A stretch of 64,000 nt of DNA from Inia geoffrensis (GCA_036417435.1 CM070899.1:148566237-148630236); one strand, 5' to 3'; positions 34,706 through 46,319 are shown, counted from the stretch's first letter. Translations and numbers: made by a program. The notes: generated by a model not told the origin, from the letters alone.

Positions 34706-35556
34706 CCTGCTCTCACCCAACTGACGAAGAAAAAGAGAGAGAATAAATACATTTTCAATAATTAAAATTTTGAAATAGGGGATTTTATTACAAATCCCAT
34801 AGATATTAAAAGGATAATAAAGATATAAAGCAAAAAACAAAGAAACAAAAACAAACCTTTATCTCACAAATTGGATAAATTAGGTGAAATGAACAAATTT
34901 CTTGGAAGACATAAACTACCAAAGCTCTCTCATGAAGAAATGGATAACATGAATAGTTATATCTCTATTAAAGAAACTGAGATTGTGGCTAAAATCTTTC
35001 CCACAAAGAAAACATAAGACCCAAATGTCTTCACTGAGGAATTCTACTGAACAGTTAAGATAGAAATAACATCATTTCTACATAAGCTTTTCCAGAAAAC
35101 AAGAGCAGAAGAAACATTTCCCAACACATGTTATAAAGCCAGAATTACGCTGAGATCAAAACAAAAACAATCCACAAACAGAAATCTGCATAGTAATATC
35201 CCTCAGGATCATAGGAACAAAAATCCTCAACAAAATATTCAAAAACTGAGTCCAGCAAGATTTTAAAAAGATGGTACTCATGACCAAGGAGGAATGCAAG
35301 TTTGGTTCAACATTAGATAATCAATTAGTGTAATTCACCATCCTAGTAGACAGAAGAAGAAAACTCATACAATCGTATGATAGATGCAGAAAAAGCCTTT
35401 ACCAAAATTTGACATTCACTCATGATAAATACTCTCAGCAAAACTAACAATGAAAGGGAACTTCCTCAGGGTGATAAAACTCATCTACAAAAAAACTTAC
35501 AGCAAATATCATGCTTATTAATGAAAACTAACTGCTTTCCCCTTAGACTGACGCTG

Positions 35557-35644
35557 CATTAAACTGTTTCATTCCCTCATATTGGTTTAGCTATTCCTAC
35601 CAATTATTTTCTTTACAAATTCCTAACAGGAAGAAAGAAGGAAG
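35557..35644 (+). repeat. 88-base repeated segment C
   Basis: CATTAAACTGTTTCATTCCC, ATATTGGTTTAGCTATTCC and TTATTTTCTTTACAAATTCC recur at 37,557-37,644, exactly 2,000 bases on, in the same orientation. It begins close to where ancient L1 RT sequence stops. Confidence 0.75.
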
Positions 35645-35956
35645 TTTAAGTAGCACCCTCATGGTAGCTTTTGACCTAATTGAGGGGATGCATTAGAAAT
35701 TCATAAGTAGCGATACAGTAATAAAAAAGTACAACTGATAAAAAATAAGACATCTAGCATGCCATTGAAAATGCCCTATGGCTATGTGTGCAAATTGTCA
35801 CATTTGGGGACAGACTTAGATCTTACTTCAGAGGACAGGTGATCTCTATGTGCTAGGATTGTGCTGGCAGTTCTTTTGGTGGAAGGAGGATTTGATTGCA
35901 AAGAAAAATAACAGAAAAAACATTCCATACATAATCAACAACAAAATGCAGTTTTT

Positions 35957-36160
35957 CGGGCTTCCTTGGTGGCCCAGTGGTTGAGAGTCTGCCTGCCCAT
36001 GCGAGGGACGCGGGTTCGTGCTCCGGTCCGGGAGGATCCCACGTGTCGTGGAGCGGCCGGGCCCGTGAGCCATGGCCGCCGAGCCTGCGCGTCTGGAGCC
36101 TGTGCTCTGCAACGGGAGAGGCCACAGCAGTGAGAGGCCCACGTACCGCACACACAGACA
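35957..36160 (+). mobile_element. CHR SINE
   Basis: The head reads GGGCTTCCTTGGTGGCCCAG. The tail is CACACACAGACACA instead of poly(A). The duplication ACAAAATGCAGTTTTTC at 35,941-35,957 and 36,162-36,178 is perfect (17 bases). CpG-rich body. Confidence 0.93.
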
Positions 36161-36179
36161 CACAAAATGCAGTTTTTCC

Positions 36180-37556
36180 TCTTGTCTCAAGAGGAAAATT
36201 CATCATTTTCTTTGAGAAATAGAACTGGAATTAGGACTAACCAAAAGAAACCTGGTGAAATCAGTAAAGAGCCTCTTAAACAACTGCTTTGTAGAATTTT
36301 TCCAGCCACAGATTCTGTCATTAAAAGTACAAAAATGAATATGGTCCCATCCAGGCTTTCTGCTCTCCTAGAAGCTGCTTTATGGCCAGAGGTAAGAATT
36401 TGACACTGCTTTTGATCTTCTGATTTGAAAAGTTCACAAAGAACATGTAGAATGAATGACTGGTCTTATGCTAACAGACCATACCATTCTGTGCCAAGAC
36501 CAACTTTTTGCTAAACCCTGTCCTGAAAAAACAACTTTTGGTCCATCAGCCAGGCTGGACAAAGGTCAAAGTTATATTCACCATGCATCTCTTTCTTACA
36601 AAAATATTTTGGGTTGCACTATCACTAAGCTACATATAACTGATATAGCTTACCTGTGGTATCTTTTCTTTAATTCCCCCAAATCAAATAGAAAAGGCTT
36701 TCTAGATTAGAGGTGCCTGTTCTCAAACAATAAGTGTTTGTCTAGCCTTAAATACACACCCATGGGACCACCTTCTGATAAAAGGTGATCCACAGGTCCT
36801 AAAGCAGCAGCTTCCCCTAGGAAAGTGATTGAGGCTAGCACTCACCCTTAAGGGCTCAGAACTTAGATAATGAACTTGGATAATGCTTTCCAAAGCCAAA
36901 TGAGAGTAAATTGAAAGAGCTCAGCCCACCTTGGTGAGAAAGGACACCAAGTTTCACAGAGGGTTTTAGTCACCACATTGATGACTGGTAGTGAATGGTA
37001 GTGAATGAATTCTACAGTGAAAAAGCAAATGGTTGTATGAGAGAGGATGTGAAATAGTGGCAATCAGGAAATGTCACTGGGTCTAAGACTCCTGCCAGTG
37101 AGGGAGCTCTTTTCATCTCTGATGCAATACAGCAGTCATTCTCGCTGCCAAAATCCAGGATGGGATAAGCAAAAAAACCCCTATTCTTCCCCAGCACAGC
37201 TGAGTTCCAAAGGGGGATGATGCAAGAAAAAGAGATCAGAGGGAAGGGAAAAAGAAAAGGAAAAGGAAACAGAGCAAGAACAAACAATTTCAAAACTGTA
37301 TAAGACAAGAGAGGTCATTGCCTGGGTAAGAAATGGCAGATATTATAGACTTATCTATTGCCTGCCTCCTTCCCATAGAGCAAAAGAGCATGAGATCAAA
37401 GACTTTAATCATCTCATTCACTCCTGTTTTTTCAGTGGTTCATAGAGGTCCCAGAGTAAGCTGATGCTCAATAACTACTTGCCCCATAAATGGATGAAGG
37501 AAAATATAATGAATACTTATGGTGTATTAAATAGACTACTCATTAAGTTAACTCTC
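36180..37556. other. Unassigned unique sequence
   Basis: No gene or family recognised in about 1.4 kb. Frames such as 36,456-36,710 have no domain. Confidence 0.35.
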
Positions 37557-37644
37557 CATTAAACTGTTTTACTCTCCTATATTGGTTTAGCTATGTTCCT
37601 CAATTATTTTCTTTACAAATTCTTAATAGAAAGAAGGAAGGAAG
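37557..37644 (+). repeat. 88-base repeated segment C'
   Basis: Partner of 35,557-35,644. Both run into a GAAAGAAGGAAG stretch, which has expanded only here. Confidence 0.75.
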
Positions 37645-37712
37645 AAGAGAAAGAGAAGGAAGGAAGGAAGGAAGGAAAGAAGGGAGGGAGGGAGGGAGGA
37701 AGGAAAGAGGTA
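37629..37712. repeat. Purine microsatellite (GGAA)n/(GGGA)n
   Basis: About 80 purines on the + strand with GAAGGAAGGAAG and GGGAGGGAGGGAGG runs. Confidence 0.93.
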
Positions 37713-37949
37713 AGGGGAAGAAAAACACTGTAGGCCTTGTTACAGAATCATTATCACTATTTGGACTGAGTGTCAATGAACTGAAAAACAAATTGAGATT
37801 TTAGTGGCCAAAGAGAACAGACCAGTCTAACTGTGCCCCATACAAAAGAAGACATTTCTTCATTCTTCCTGATAGGTACCACTTCTAACAGATGTCTTCT
37901 ACTGTAAGTCAAGGCACTTTTCGGTCTCTCTAGGCTGACCTCCTCTGAC

Positions 37950-38285
37950 ATTAACTTTGTAGACCTGAATGCCCTGCCCTTGTTCCAACATGGTGCCTTT
38001 GCACGTGCTGTACTTGATGTTTGAAGCATCTCACCTCCCTTCTTCAGTTGGCAAACACTTACAGATGTCACAAGGTGAATGAGTCTTCTCTGCACCTCCT
38101 CCCTGCTCTCCCTACACTTCTCTCAAGCTGTCTGTTGTCTAGCCCTTATGACTCGGTATGATGATACTAGTTTGCCTCTTAGATTCTCCCACCAGGATGT
38201 GAATGCCAGGAGTTGAGAGCTTTAGTTTGCATCAAGCACAGTGCCTAAGCACAGAGGAGACAGTATATAAGTATTAAAGGTAAGA
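37950..38285 (+). mobile_element. L2 LINE 3' fragment
   Basis: GTGCCTTTGCACGTGCTGTAC, ACTTACAGATGTCACAAGG, CACCAGGATGTGAATGCCAGG and AGCACAGTGCCTAAGCACAG are L2 3' hallmarks in order. Confidence 0.72.
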
Positions 38286-38289
38286 AGTG

Positions 38290-39400
38290 AGGGAGAGAGA
38301 GAAGGAGGAGAGGATGAAAAGAGGACATTTCTTTCTATAAAGAAACACAATATCTCCCTCTCTGTATGTTGCAGTAATTAAATCAGCCTTCCAGAACCAA
38401 CAGAACTTCAAATTGTTTCCAAAAGTTGAAATTTCATTTAAGAAAGAGACCCTTCAAGTTCTACTCTTTTAGACAATCATATAACCATTTTAGATAGAAA
38501 TCTAAATGTTTTATTGGACAAATCCTATGACAAATCCCCAACCCTTTCAATCACTATTCCTTTCAAATAGCCTTTTTGAAGTTTGCTGACTTATGGCACC
38601 AAGGTCCTTCTTTCCTTTCCATGCCAAACCTTATAACTGTCTTCTCTCCGTTATGAGGACTCTCCTCCCCTGCTGATTACAGGGCAAATCTGGGGGGGCG
38701 GGCATTCAGTTATTTTAAATGCAAAGAGAACATGTGATTCTGATGTGTAAAGGAGGGGTGAGGCACACCAGCTCAGGGCTGCCCAGCAGTTGCTTGCTCC
38801 CTTCCTAGAGATGTAGTGCTTACAAATGATAGACACTTATTTTAAATTCTGAGTCTACAAGGATTACGTAAATTTAAGATAACTCAGGGTCCATACAACC
38901 TCTGGGGAGAATGCTATCTGATGCCTTATTGCTGTCAATTTTTACCCAAGAGAAATATCTATATGTCAATATCCACAATGCCTAGGATTCAACTTCCCTA
39001 TCCAGTTTTGAAACTCAGGATTTCTCCTTTTACCCATCATTAATCTTCTGATCGACAAGAATCCTCAAAGATTATGGTCAGTGGTGCCTAGATTACATTT
39101 GCAAGTTCCTTTTGCACCCCGAGATGGAAGTCATCTGGGCTGAGGATTTAAACTTCTTTAAGCAGGTAAGCACTTGTTTCCTCCTTATCTATCCTGAGTA
39201 GTTATTGCATTTTTACATTGTTATCTTCTCTCTTACCATTTTAAAGCCTAGTTCAGTTACCAAAAATCTCACAGCAAACTAAGTTGGGAATACCTCTCTC
39301 TCCCCCCTACCACCTGTTAAATGGCATCACCTGCTTGGAATGGGCCTAAAGCCTTGTGCTATCCACAAAGCTTAAAAGGCCCTTTGTGTTCTATTTAGAA
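38290..39400. other. Unassigned unique sequence
   Basis: About 1.1 kb, including a G-rich stretch at 38,692-38,700, with no gene or repeat recognised. Confidence 0.35.
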
Positions 39401-39437
39401 TCTTTGCATGTTTCAATTCCTTCTCAACTTTCATCTT

Positions 39438-42400
39438 TTTTTCTTTTTGAATTTTATTTTATTTGGAAAATAAAATGTTTATTTCATTAGGTTTCATTTG
39501 TCCCATCTGTTTACTTTTGTTTTTATTTCCATTACTCTAGGGGGTGGGTCAAAAAAGATTTTGCTGCGTTTTATGTCAAAGAGTGTTCTCTATGTTTTCC
39601 TCTAAGAGTGTTATAGTGTCCGGTCTTACATTTAGGTCTTTAACCCACTTTGAGTTTATTTTTGTGTATGGTGTTAGGGAGTGTTCTAATTTCATTCTTT
39701 TACATGTAGCTGGCCAGTTTTCCCAGCACCACTTATGGAAGAGACTGTCTTTTCCCCATTGTATATCCTTGCCTCCTTTGTCACAGATTAGTTGACCATA
39801 GGTGCATGGGTTTATCTCTGGGCTCTCTATCCTGTTCCACTGATCTATATTTCTGTTTTTGTGTCAGTACCCTATTGTCTTGATTACTTTGGCTTTGTAG
39901 TATAGTCTGAAGTCAGGAGTCTGATCCCTCCAGCTCCAGTTTTTCCCCTCGAGATTGATTTGGCTATTTGGAAGTCTTTTATGTCTCCATACAAATTTTA
40001 AGATTTTTTTGTTCTACTTCTGTAAAAAATGCCATTGGTAATTTTATAGGGATGGTATTGAATCTGCAGATTGCTTTGGGTAGTATAGTCATTTTCACAA
40101 TATTGATTCTTCTAATCCAAGAACATGGTATATCTCTCCATCTGTTTGTGTCATCTTTGATTTCTTTCATCAGTGTCTTCTAGTTTTCTGAGCACAGGTC
40201 TTTTACCTCCAAGGGAAGGTTTATTCCTAGGTATTTTATTCTTTTTGTTGCAATGGTGAATGGGATTGATTCCTTAATTTCTCTTTCTGCTCTTTTGTTG
40301 TTAGTGTAAAGGAATGCAAGAGATTTCTGGGCATTTTGTATCCTGCAAATTTACCAAATTCATTGATTAGCTCTAGTAGTTTTCTGGTGGCATCTTTAGG
40401 ATTCTCTATGTATAGTATGTCAGCTGCAAACAGTGACTGTTTTACTTCTTGTTTTTCAGTTTGTATTCCTTTTATTTCTTTTTCTTCTCTGATTGCCGTG
40501 GCTAGGACTTCCAAAACTATGTTGAATAATAGTGGTGAGAGTGGACATCCTTGTCTTGTTCCTGATCTTAGAGGAAATGCTTTCAGTTTTTCACCATTGA
40601 GAATGACGTTTGCTGTGGGTTTGTCGTATATGACCTTTATTATATTGAGGTAGGTTCCGTCTATGCCCACTTTCTGGAGAGTTTTTATCATAAATGTGTG
40701 TTGAATTTTGTCAAAAGATTTTTCTGCATCCATTGAGATGATCATATGGTTTTGCTCCTTCAATTTGTTAATATGGTGTATCACATTGATTGATTTGCAT
40801 GTATTGAAGAATCCTTGCATTCCTGGAATAAACCCCACTTGATCATGGTGTATGATCCATTTAATGTGCTGTTAGATTCTGTTTGCTAGTATCTGTTGAG
40901 GATTTTTGCATCTATGTTCATCAGTGATATTGGCCTGTAGTTTTCTTTCTTTGTGACATCCTTGTCTGGTTTTGGGATCAGGGTGATGGTGGCCTCATAG
41001 AATGAATTTGGGAGTTTTCCTTCCTCTGCAATTTTTTGGAAATGTTTGAGAAGGATGGGTGTTAGCTCTTCTCTAAATGTTTGATAGAATTCACCTGTGA
41101 AGTCATCTGGTCCTGGGCTTTTGTTTATTGGAAGATTTTTAATCACAGTTTCAATTTCATTACTTGTCATTGGTCTGTTCATATTTTCTATTTCTTCCTG
41201 GTCCAGTCTAGGAAGGTAATACCTTTATAAGAATTTGTCCATTTCTTCCAGATTGTCCATTTTATTGGCATAGAGTTGCTTGTAGTAGTCTCTTAGCATG
41301 CTTTGTATTTCTGCGGTGTCCTTTGTAATTCTGCGGTGTCCTTTGTAACTTCTCCTTTTTCATTTCTAATTTTATTGAGTCCTTTCCCTCTTTTTCTTGA
41401 TGAGTCTAGCTAATGGTTTATCAATTTTGCTTATCTTCTCAAATAACCAGCTTTTATTTTTATTGATCTTTGTTATTATTTTCTTTGTTTCTATTTCATT
41501 TATTTCTGCTCTGATCTTTATGATTTCTTTCCTTCTACTAACTTTGGGTTTTGTTTGTTCTTTCTGTAGTTCCTATAAGTGTAAGGTTAGATTGTTTATT
41601 TGAGATGTTTCTTGAGGTAGGATTGTATTGCTATAAAATTCCCTCTTATAACTTCTTTTGCTGTATCACATAGGTTTTGGATCATCATGTTTTCGTTGTC
41701 ATTTGTCTCTAGGTATTTTTTTATTTCCTCTTTGATTTCTTCAGTGATCTCTTGGTTATTTAGTAACATATTGTTTAGCCTCCATGCATTTGTGATTTTT
41801 ACGTTTTTTTTCCCTGTAATTTATTTCTAATCTCATAGTGTGGTGGTCGGAAAAGATGCTGGATATGATTTTAGTTTTCTTAAATTTACCTAGGCTTGAT
41901 TTGTGACCCAAGACGTGATCTATCCTGGAGAATGTTCTGTGCGCACTTGAGAAGAAACTGTAATCTGCTGTTTTCAGATGGAATGTCCTATAAATATCAA
42001 TTAAATCTATCTGGTCTATTGTGTCATTTAAGGTTTGTGTTTCCTCATTAATTTTCTGTCTGGATGATCTGTCCATTTGTGTAAGTGAAGTGTTATTAAA
42101 GTCCCCTACTATTATCATGTTACTGCCAATTTCCTCTCTTATAACTGTTAACATTTGCCTTATGTATTGAGGTGCTCCTATATTGGATGCACATATATTT
42201 ATAATTGTTATATCTTCCTCTTGGATTGATCCCTTGATCATTATGTAGTGTCCTTCCTTGTCTCTTGTAACATTCTTTATTTTAACGTCTATTTTATCTG
42301 ACAGGAATATTGCTACTCCAGCTCTCTTTTGATTTCCATTTGCACGGAATATCTTTTTCCATCCCCTCACTTTCAGTCTGTATGTGTCCCTATGTATGAA

Positions 42401-42540
42401 GTGAGTCTCTTGTAGACAGCATATATCTGGGTCTTGTTTTTGTATCCATTCAGTGAGGCTGTTTCTTTTGGTTGGAGCATTTAATCCATTCACATTTAAC
42501 ATCTTTGCATGTTAAGTGCAAAGATTTAACAGTTGAAACA
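39438..42540 (-). mobile_element. L1 insertion with internal 3' end and 37-base target duplication
   Basis: Flanked by identical 37-base repeats beginning TCTTTGCATGTTTCAATTCC at 39,401-39,437 and 42,541-42,577. On the minus strand it opens with about 35 bases of non-L1 filler, then enters L1 at the ORF2 start (TTAAATGTGAATGGATTAAA). It leaves recognisable ORF2 near 39,490, well before the ORF2 stop, and ends in AAATAAAATAAAATTCAAAA plus an A-run. The ORF2 C-terminus and normal L1 3' UTR are absent. Confidence 0.88.
39490..42502 (-). pseudogene. L1 ORF2 (endonuclease plus RT), 3'-truncated and broken
   Basis: The endonuclease part (42,502-41,756) is open for 248 codons and keeps the GDFN box. 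RT pieces follow at 41,182-40,886 and 40,838-40,236. The RT active site that reads FADDMILY in sister copies is F-A-A-D-I-L-Y here (about 40,412-40,433): the first Asp is replaced and Met is deleted. A 20-base tandem duplication starting TTCTGCGGTGTCC at 41,309-41,348 shifts the frame. There is no C-terminal segment. Confidence 0.88.
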
Positions 42541-42579
42541 TCTTTGCATGTTTCAATTCCTTCTCAACTTTCATCTTAA

Positions 42580-43115
42580 TGACATAAGAACTAGGGTTCT
42601 ATGTTTCACACTTCCTTGGTTATAGCCCTTCTCGCAAAAATTTGTTTTTTAAAAAATCTGTGCTTATCAGAAAATGAAATCTATGTGTCACTAAATTTTA
42701 TAAAGAGAGCCATATGGACATTTCTTTTTGGTAAAAAAGTAATTAAGTAAATAACATGGTGGTAGATAATACAAGTGTGTGTTGTGATATCAAAAAGGGG
42801 CAAAGTGGTACCTCTTCATCAAGTCTCCCTCCCATCTCTGTCTTCTCTAAGCTCACTTCCCTTCCTTGGAGGCAACCACTCTAACAAGTTTCTTGGGTTA
42901 GGACAGTTCCTGCAATTAATCAGGCAACTCACCCAAATAGATGCAGTGGGCTTTGAAAATGCCATTTATCTTTTCAAAGAGAGAGAATATATAAAACTCA
43001 TTTCAACAAAATTTCAAACAGCAACTACGTACAGGCTAAGGAAATTACAGTGGCAATTTTCTCACATTTCCTAATTAACTTTTCTTAGCTTATAGAACTG
43101 AGTAAGCTCTTCTAG
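42580..43115. other. Unassigned sequence
   Basis: A 99-codon + frame at 42,775-43,074 has no recognised domain. No repeat called. Confidence 0.35.
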
Positions 43116-43119
43116 AAAA

Positions 43120-43510
43120 TCTCTGTATTTTATCCTTTCCTCATTTAAGATCCTTCAGGGGCTCCCCAACACTGACAAAATCAGACCTCTCCTCTTTATC
43201 ATTCACCCTTTCTGCAATCACACACATTTTCCAGCCTTCTAATCAAAGGTTCCCAGCTTACGTTTCATCCTCCAGATCTCCATTGACGCTTCTCATTTCT
43301 ATGATTCTGCACGGGCTGGTCTCTGTTGCTAGAATGCCCTTAACCCTCCTTAACTTCTTAATAAGCATCCCTTCATCCTTAAAGACCCAACTAGATCTCA
43401 CCTCCTCCGGGAAGATCGTTTTCCTCTGCCGAAGTTATTTTCTCTTCCTCTATGACATTGGTTTCTCCATATTTATTACTGTACTTGCAGCACTGCCTCT
43501 TCCCTCATGA
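43120..43510 (+). mobile_element. L2 LINE fragment
   Basis: CCTTCAGGGGCTCCCCAACA, TTGCTAGAATGCCCTTAACC, AAAGACCCAACTAGATCTCACC and CTCCGGGAAGATCGTTTTCC follow L2 order. Confidence 0.75.
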
Positions 43511-43729
43511 TCAAAGAGATCCTTGCTTATTTCCAATGTATGCGATTCATCAAGGAGTTTTGTGATGTGGTTTGTTCAAATCTGCTTACAGGCAGGCGTA
43601 CAGATGAAATTACCTCTTATTCTCCACTTATCCTCCTGAATTGGATTATGGGTTCCAGCAATAAAAAAGCCAACCACAGTTCTGTGTTGCATTGTGTCTA
43701 TTAAATCATTTTTTGTTTTTCTGGTTTTA

Positions 43730-44150
43730 CTGGTAGAATATATGCTGCTTGAGGTCCAGGACCTTGGTTCATTGGTGATATTGCCTGTCCTGTGTTTCCA
43801 GTTTCATCTCCCCTGTTCTCCAACCAAGAGAGCAAGGCTCCCTCGTTGCTGTGCTTCACGTACATCTTCCTCCCTCACCTCCTGCCTTTGCTTGTGTTGT
43901 CCCTTATATCAAAAATTGCCCTTCTATTCCTTCCCTCTTTTAAGGCCTGGCCAACCTACACTGGATGTTCTTTGGGCTCTTCTCCCACCTTGTATTAAAC
44001 TTCAGATGAGCTCCCACCACAGTGTTACCATCACTTATGGATCTTGTTCCTTCCAGTTTGCAATCTCCTAGAGGATGAAGGCTGTGTCTTCATCTTTGTA
44101 GCCACAAAAACTATTGTCAAGGCTGGCACAGAATTAGCCCTGGTGTGCAG
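43730..44150 (+). mobile_element. L2 LINE fragment, 3' end
   Basis: A second pass of L2-like blocks (GTTGTCCCTTATATC, AAACTTCAGATGAGCTCC, GAGGATGAAGGCTGTGTCTTC, ATCTTTGTAGCCAC, AGGCTGGCACAG). Because the order restarts, this is a separate copy or a rearranged part of the preceding one. Confidence 0.62.
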
Positions 44151-44210
44151 ACCAAGTGAAGTGGTCCATGGAGTTTCAATTCCCTCCAATTATCTGGCTC
44201 ACCCTTCAGT

Positions 44211-44430
44211 GTTTGTTTTGTTTTGTTTTGTTTTTTTGCGGTACACGGGCCTCTCACTGTTGTGGCCTCTCCCGTTGCGGAGCACAGGCTCCGGACGCGC
44301 AGGCTCAGCGGCCATGGCTCACAGGCCCAGCCGCTCTGCGGCATGTGGGATCTTCCCGTACTGGGGTACGAACCCGTGTCCCCTGCCTCGGCAGGCGGAC
44401 TCTCAACCACTGTGCCACCAGGGAAGCCTC
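44211..44430 (-). mobile_element. CHR SINE
   Basis: The tail is (TTTTG)n on this strand, not pure T. The duplication CACCCTTCAGT at 44,200-44,210 and 44,431-44,441 is perfect over 11 bases. It lies just after the L2 3' end. Confidence 0.93.
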
Positions 44431-44444
44431 CACCCTTCAGTTTT

Positions 44445-46155
44445 GATCCTCAGTGGGCTGGGTGGGGATTCTTTCCTTCCTAACCCTTTCTTCTACCTCT
44501 ACACGAGACAGAGTTATTTCAGCAAATCTGCTTCATCACGGATGAGCCATTGCAGGTCGAAATGAATTCTGTCCGTCATAGCACACTACTCAGTGGTATC
44601 TGCTTGACCTCACCCTTCATGTGGATTTCTCTCCGCTGAGTAACTGGAGATGAGAAACTGTTTTCTTAGAATTCTTTGTTCCATGGCAGCTAGCTCCAAG
44701 TGCTTTATCCCTCAGTCTTCAGTATCATCCAGAAGCCTCTACTGGGTCACCTCTACCCCCTCTCCCAAGGGCTCATAGCTCAGGTCCTTCCATATCTCTG
44801 AGACACTGACTCTTCTCAGACAGCAGTGGCTGCCAACCAGAGCATTCGAATTTAGATGTAATGCAGTGCCTTTGACCACAGCCAGATTGGGGCTACTCTC
44901 AGACACACATGCTAATTTTGAGAGAGGCTTTTGTTTTACACTAAAGCATGAGTCACCTAGCAATTATAAAGGGATCATTTATCCAATTTGGGGATACTCT
45001 AGCTCTCTTAATGCTTCATCAAAAGGATAACCATGGAAAAATCAAAGCTGCTGAAATTTAAGGCCAATAAATTCTGTCCTTTGCTAATTCTGTTCTTTGT
45101 GTTCTCTGCTCCTCTACCTCTCCTTACGTGTTTTCAAGACCTGGAGATCCTAAGGTTCAGAACAAAGCCCTCAGATTTTCGGCCCCTAAATCAATAATTT
45201 TCAAATATTGTTTAACCATGAACCTCCATTCAAAAAAAAATCTAATGCAGATTCTCAGTATATACTTGAAAAAGCTTATATGTTCAGCATAGACACATTT
45301 TAAACTCCACATTATAACAATAACTGCTTAAAAAATAAACCAATGGAACAATAAGATACATTTCAAGAAACTAAAGTGTTTACCAGATGAGGTTTGGGGC
45401 CAGACTTGGGGAGGAATGATTATATAGGATATAGCATAATTTACTTCTACACTCTGTTTTGTTAGATTCACCATATCTAGATAATCCTGATTCTCACAGA
45501 TCAATTGTTGCAAACAGTAACAGTTGTAGGTTTTGTATTTTTCAACTGCTTTTTTCCTGAGTATTAAGTGTACTTGGACATTTTGTTCTACAGTTGAATT
45601 CCTTATAATATCACCCAAAGCTACCAAGAAGCATCAGAACTATTTACAACATAATACTGGCACTGTGGGATGTGTGATTGAATTTGCTTGTACTAGTTCC
45701 CATAATTGGACACACGACTGCCTACATTGAGAAGGAAAATAAAAATAAATCCAAGGCTCCTATACAAAAGAATCAAATATATATACAGAAACCAAAAAAG
45801 CTTAATCTAATGTCTGCACAAAATGAATTGTACTGGCAACATACTTAACGCATCAGCATGCTCCAGCATGCTGAAATTTGTTGTAGACCATATTTGATGG
45901 CTCGTTTTTAATTTTTATTTGATTTTAATATGCCCTAAATAGTTAATAAAATATGAAACAATATATTTAAAAAAATAATAACAGGTATTTGTAGAACTCC
46001 TGTATCTGTGTGCATGTTGTTTGATCGCCATTCTGCAAATGTACTTGTCTCATGCCCATCACCTCCATTTGGGGGCCAAGCATATTTCCATGTCTATTTC
46101 TGATATTGTCTGTTCTTTCGTCCTGTTGAACTTCTCCATCTCCTATCCTGTGAAT
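44445..46155. other. Unassigned unique sequence
   Basis: About 1.7 kb without a recognised gene or repeat. Frames under 100 codons only. Confidence 0.35.
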
Positions 46156-46159
46156 ACCT

Positions 46160-46313
46160 CATATGATATGGATAAATGGGTGGCATGGGGGGGTGGGAGG
46201 GAGGTCTAACTCGGGGGAGGGTATATAGGTATACATTATAGCTGATTCACTTCATGGTACAGCAGAAAATAACACAACATTGTAAAGCAATTTTACTCCA
46301 ATAAAAAAAAAAA
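46160..46313 (+). mobile_element. L1 3'-end fragment
   Basis: GGGGGGGTGGGAGGGAGGTC, a GTATATAGGTATACATTATAG block, CACAACATTGTAAAGCAATT and CTCCAATAAA followed by A11 at 46,303-46,313. Heavily 5'-truncated. Confidence 0.87.
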
Positions 46314-46319
46314 GCTCTT

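Larger units (their letters stand above)
21550..35556 (+). mobile_element. Ancient L1, repeatedly interrupted
   Basis: Discontinuous relic. 5' UTR-like sequence runs to about 23,000 and an ORF1 relic to 23,890 (AGAGACGAAGAAATCAATAC, GGACCTAGTGAAAAACATAA, AAATAAAGAGAAAATCTTGA, CAGAACAATGCAGACCAGAA). ORF1 resumes at 31,812 beyond the younger L1 (CACCCAGCAAAAATATATTTC, AAGATTAAATAAACAC). Endonuclease-region sequence is at 33,600-34,300 (AGGAAGCTGGAGTGGC) and RT-region sequence at 34,860-35,540 (GAAACTGAGATTGTGGC, TAGATGCAGAAAAAGCC). It is interrupted by SINEs, the 146-base block, the younger L1, a Tigger-like element and a hAT element. It stops inside the RT region; the 5' limit is approximate. 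Confidence 0.72.
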
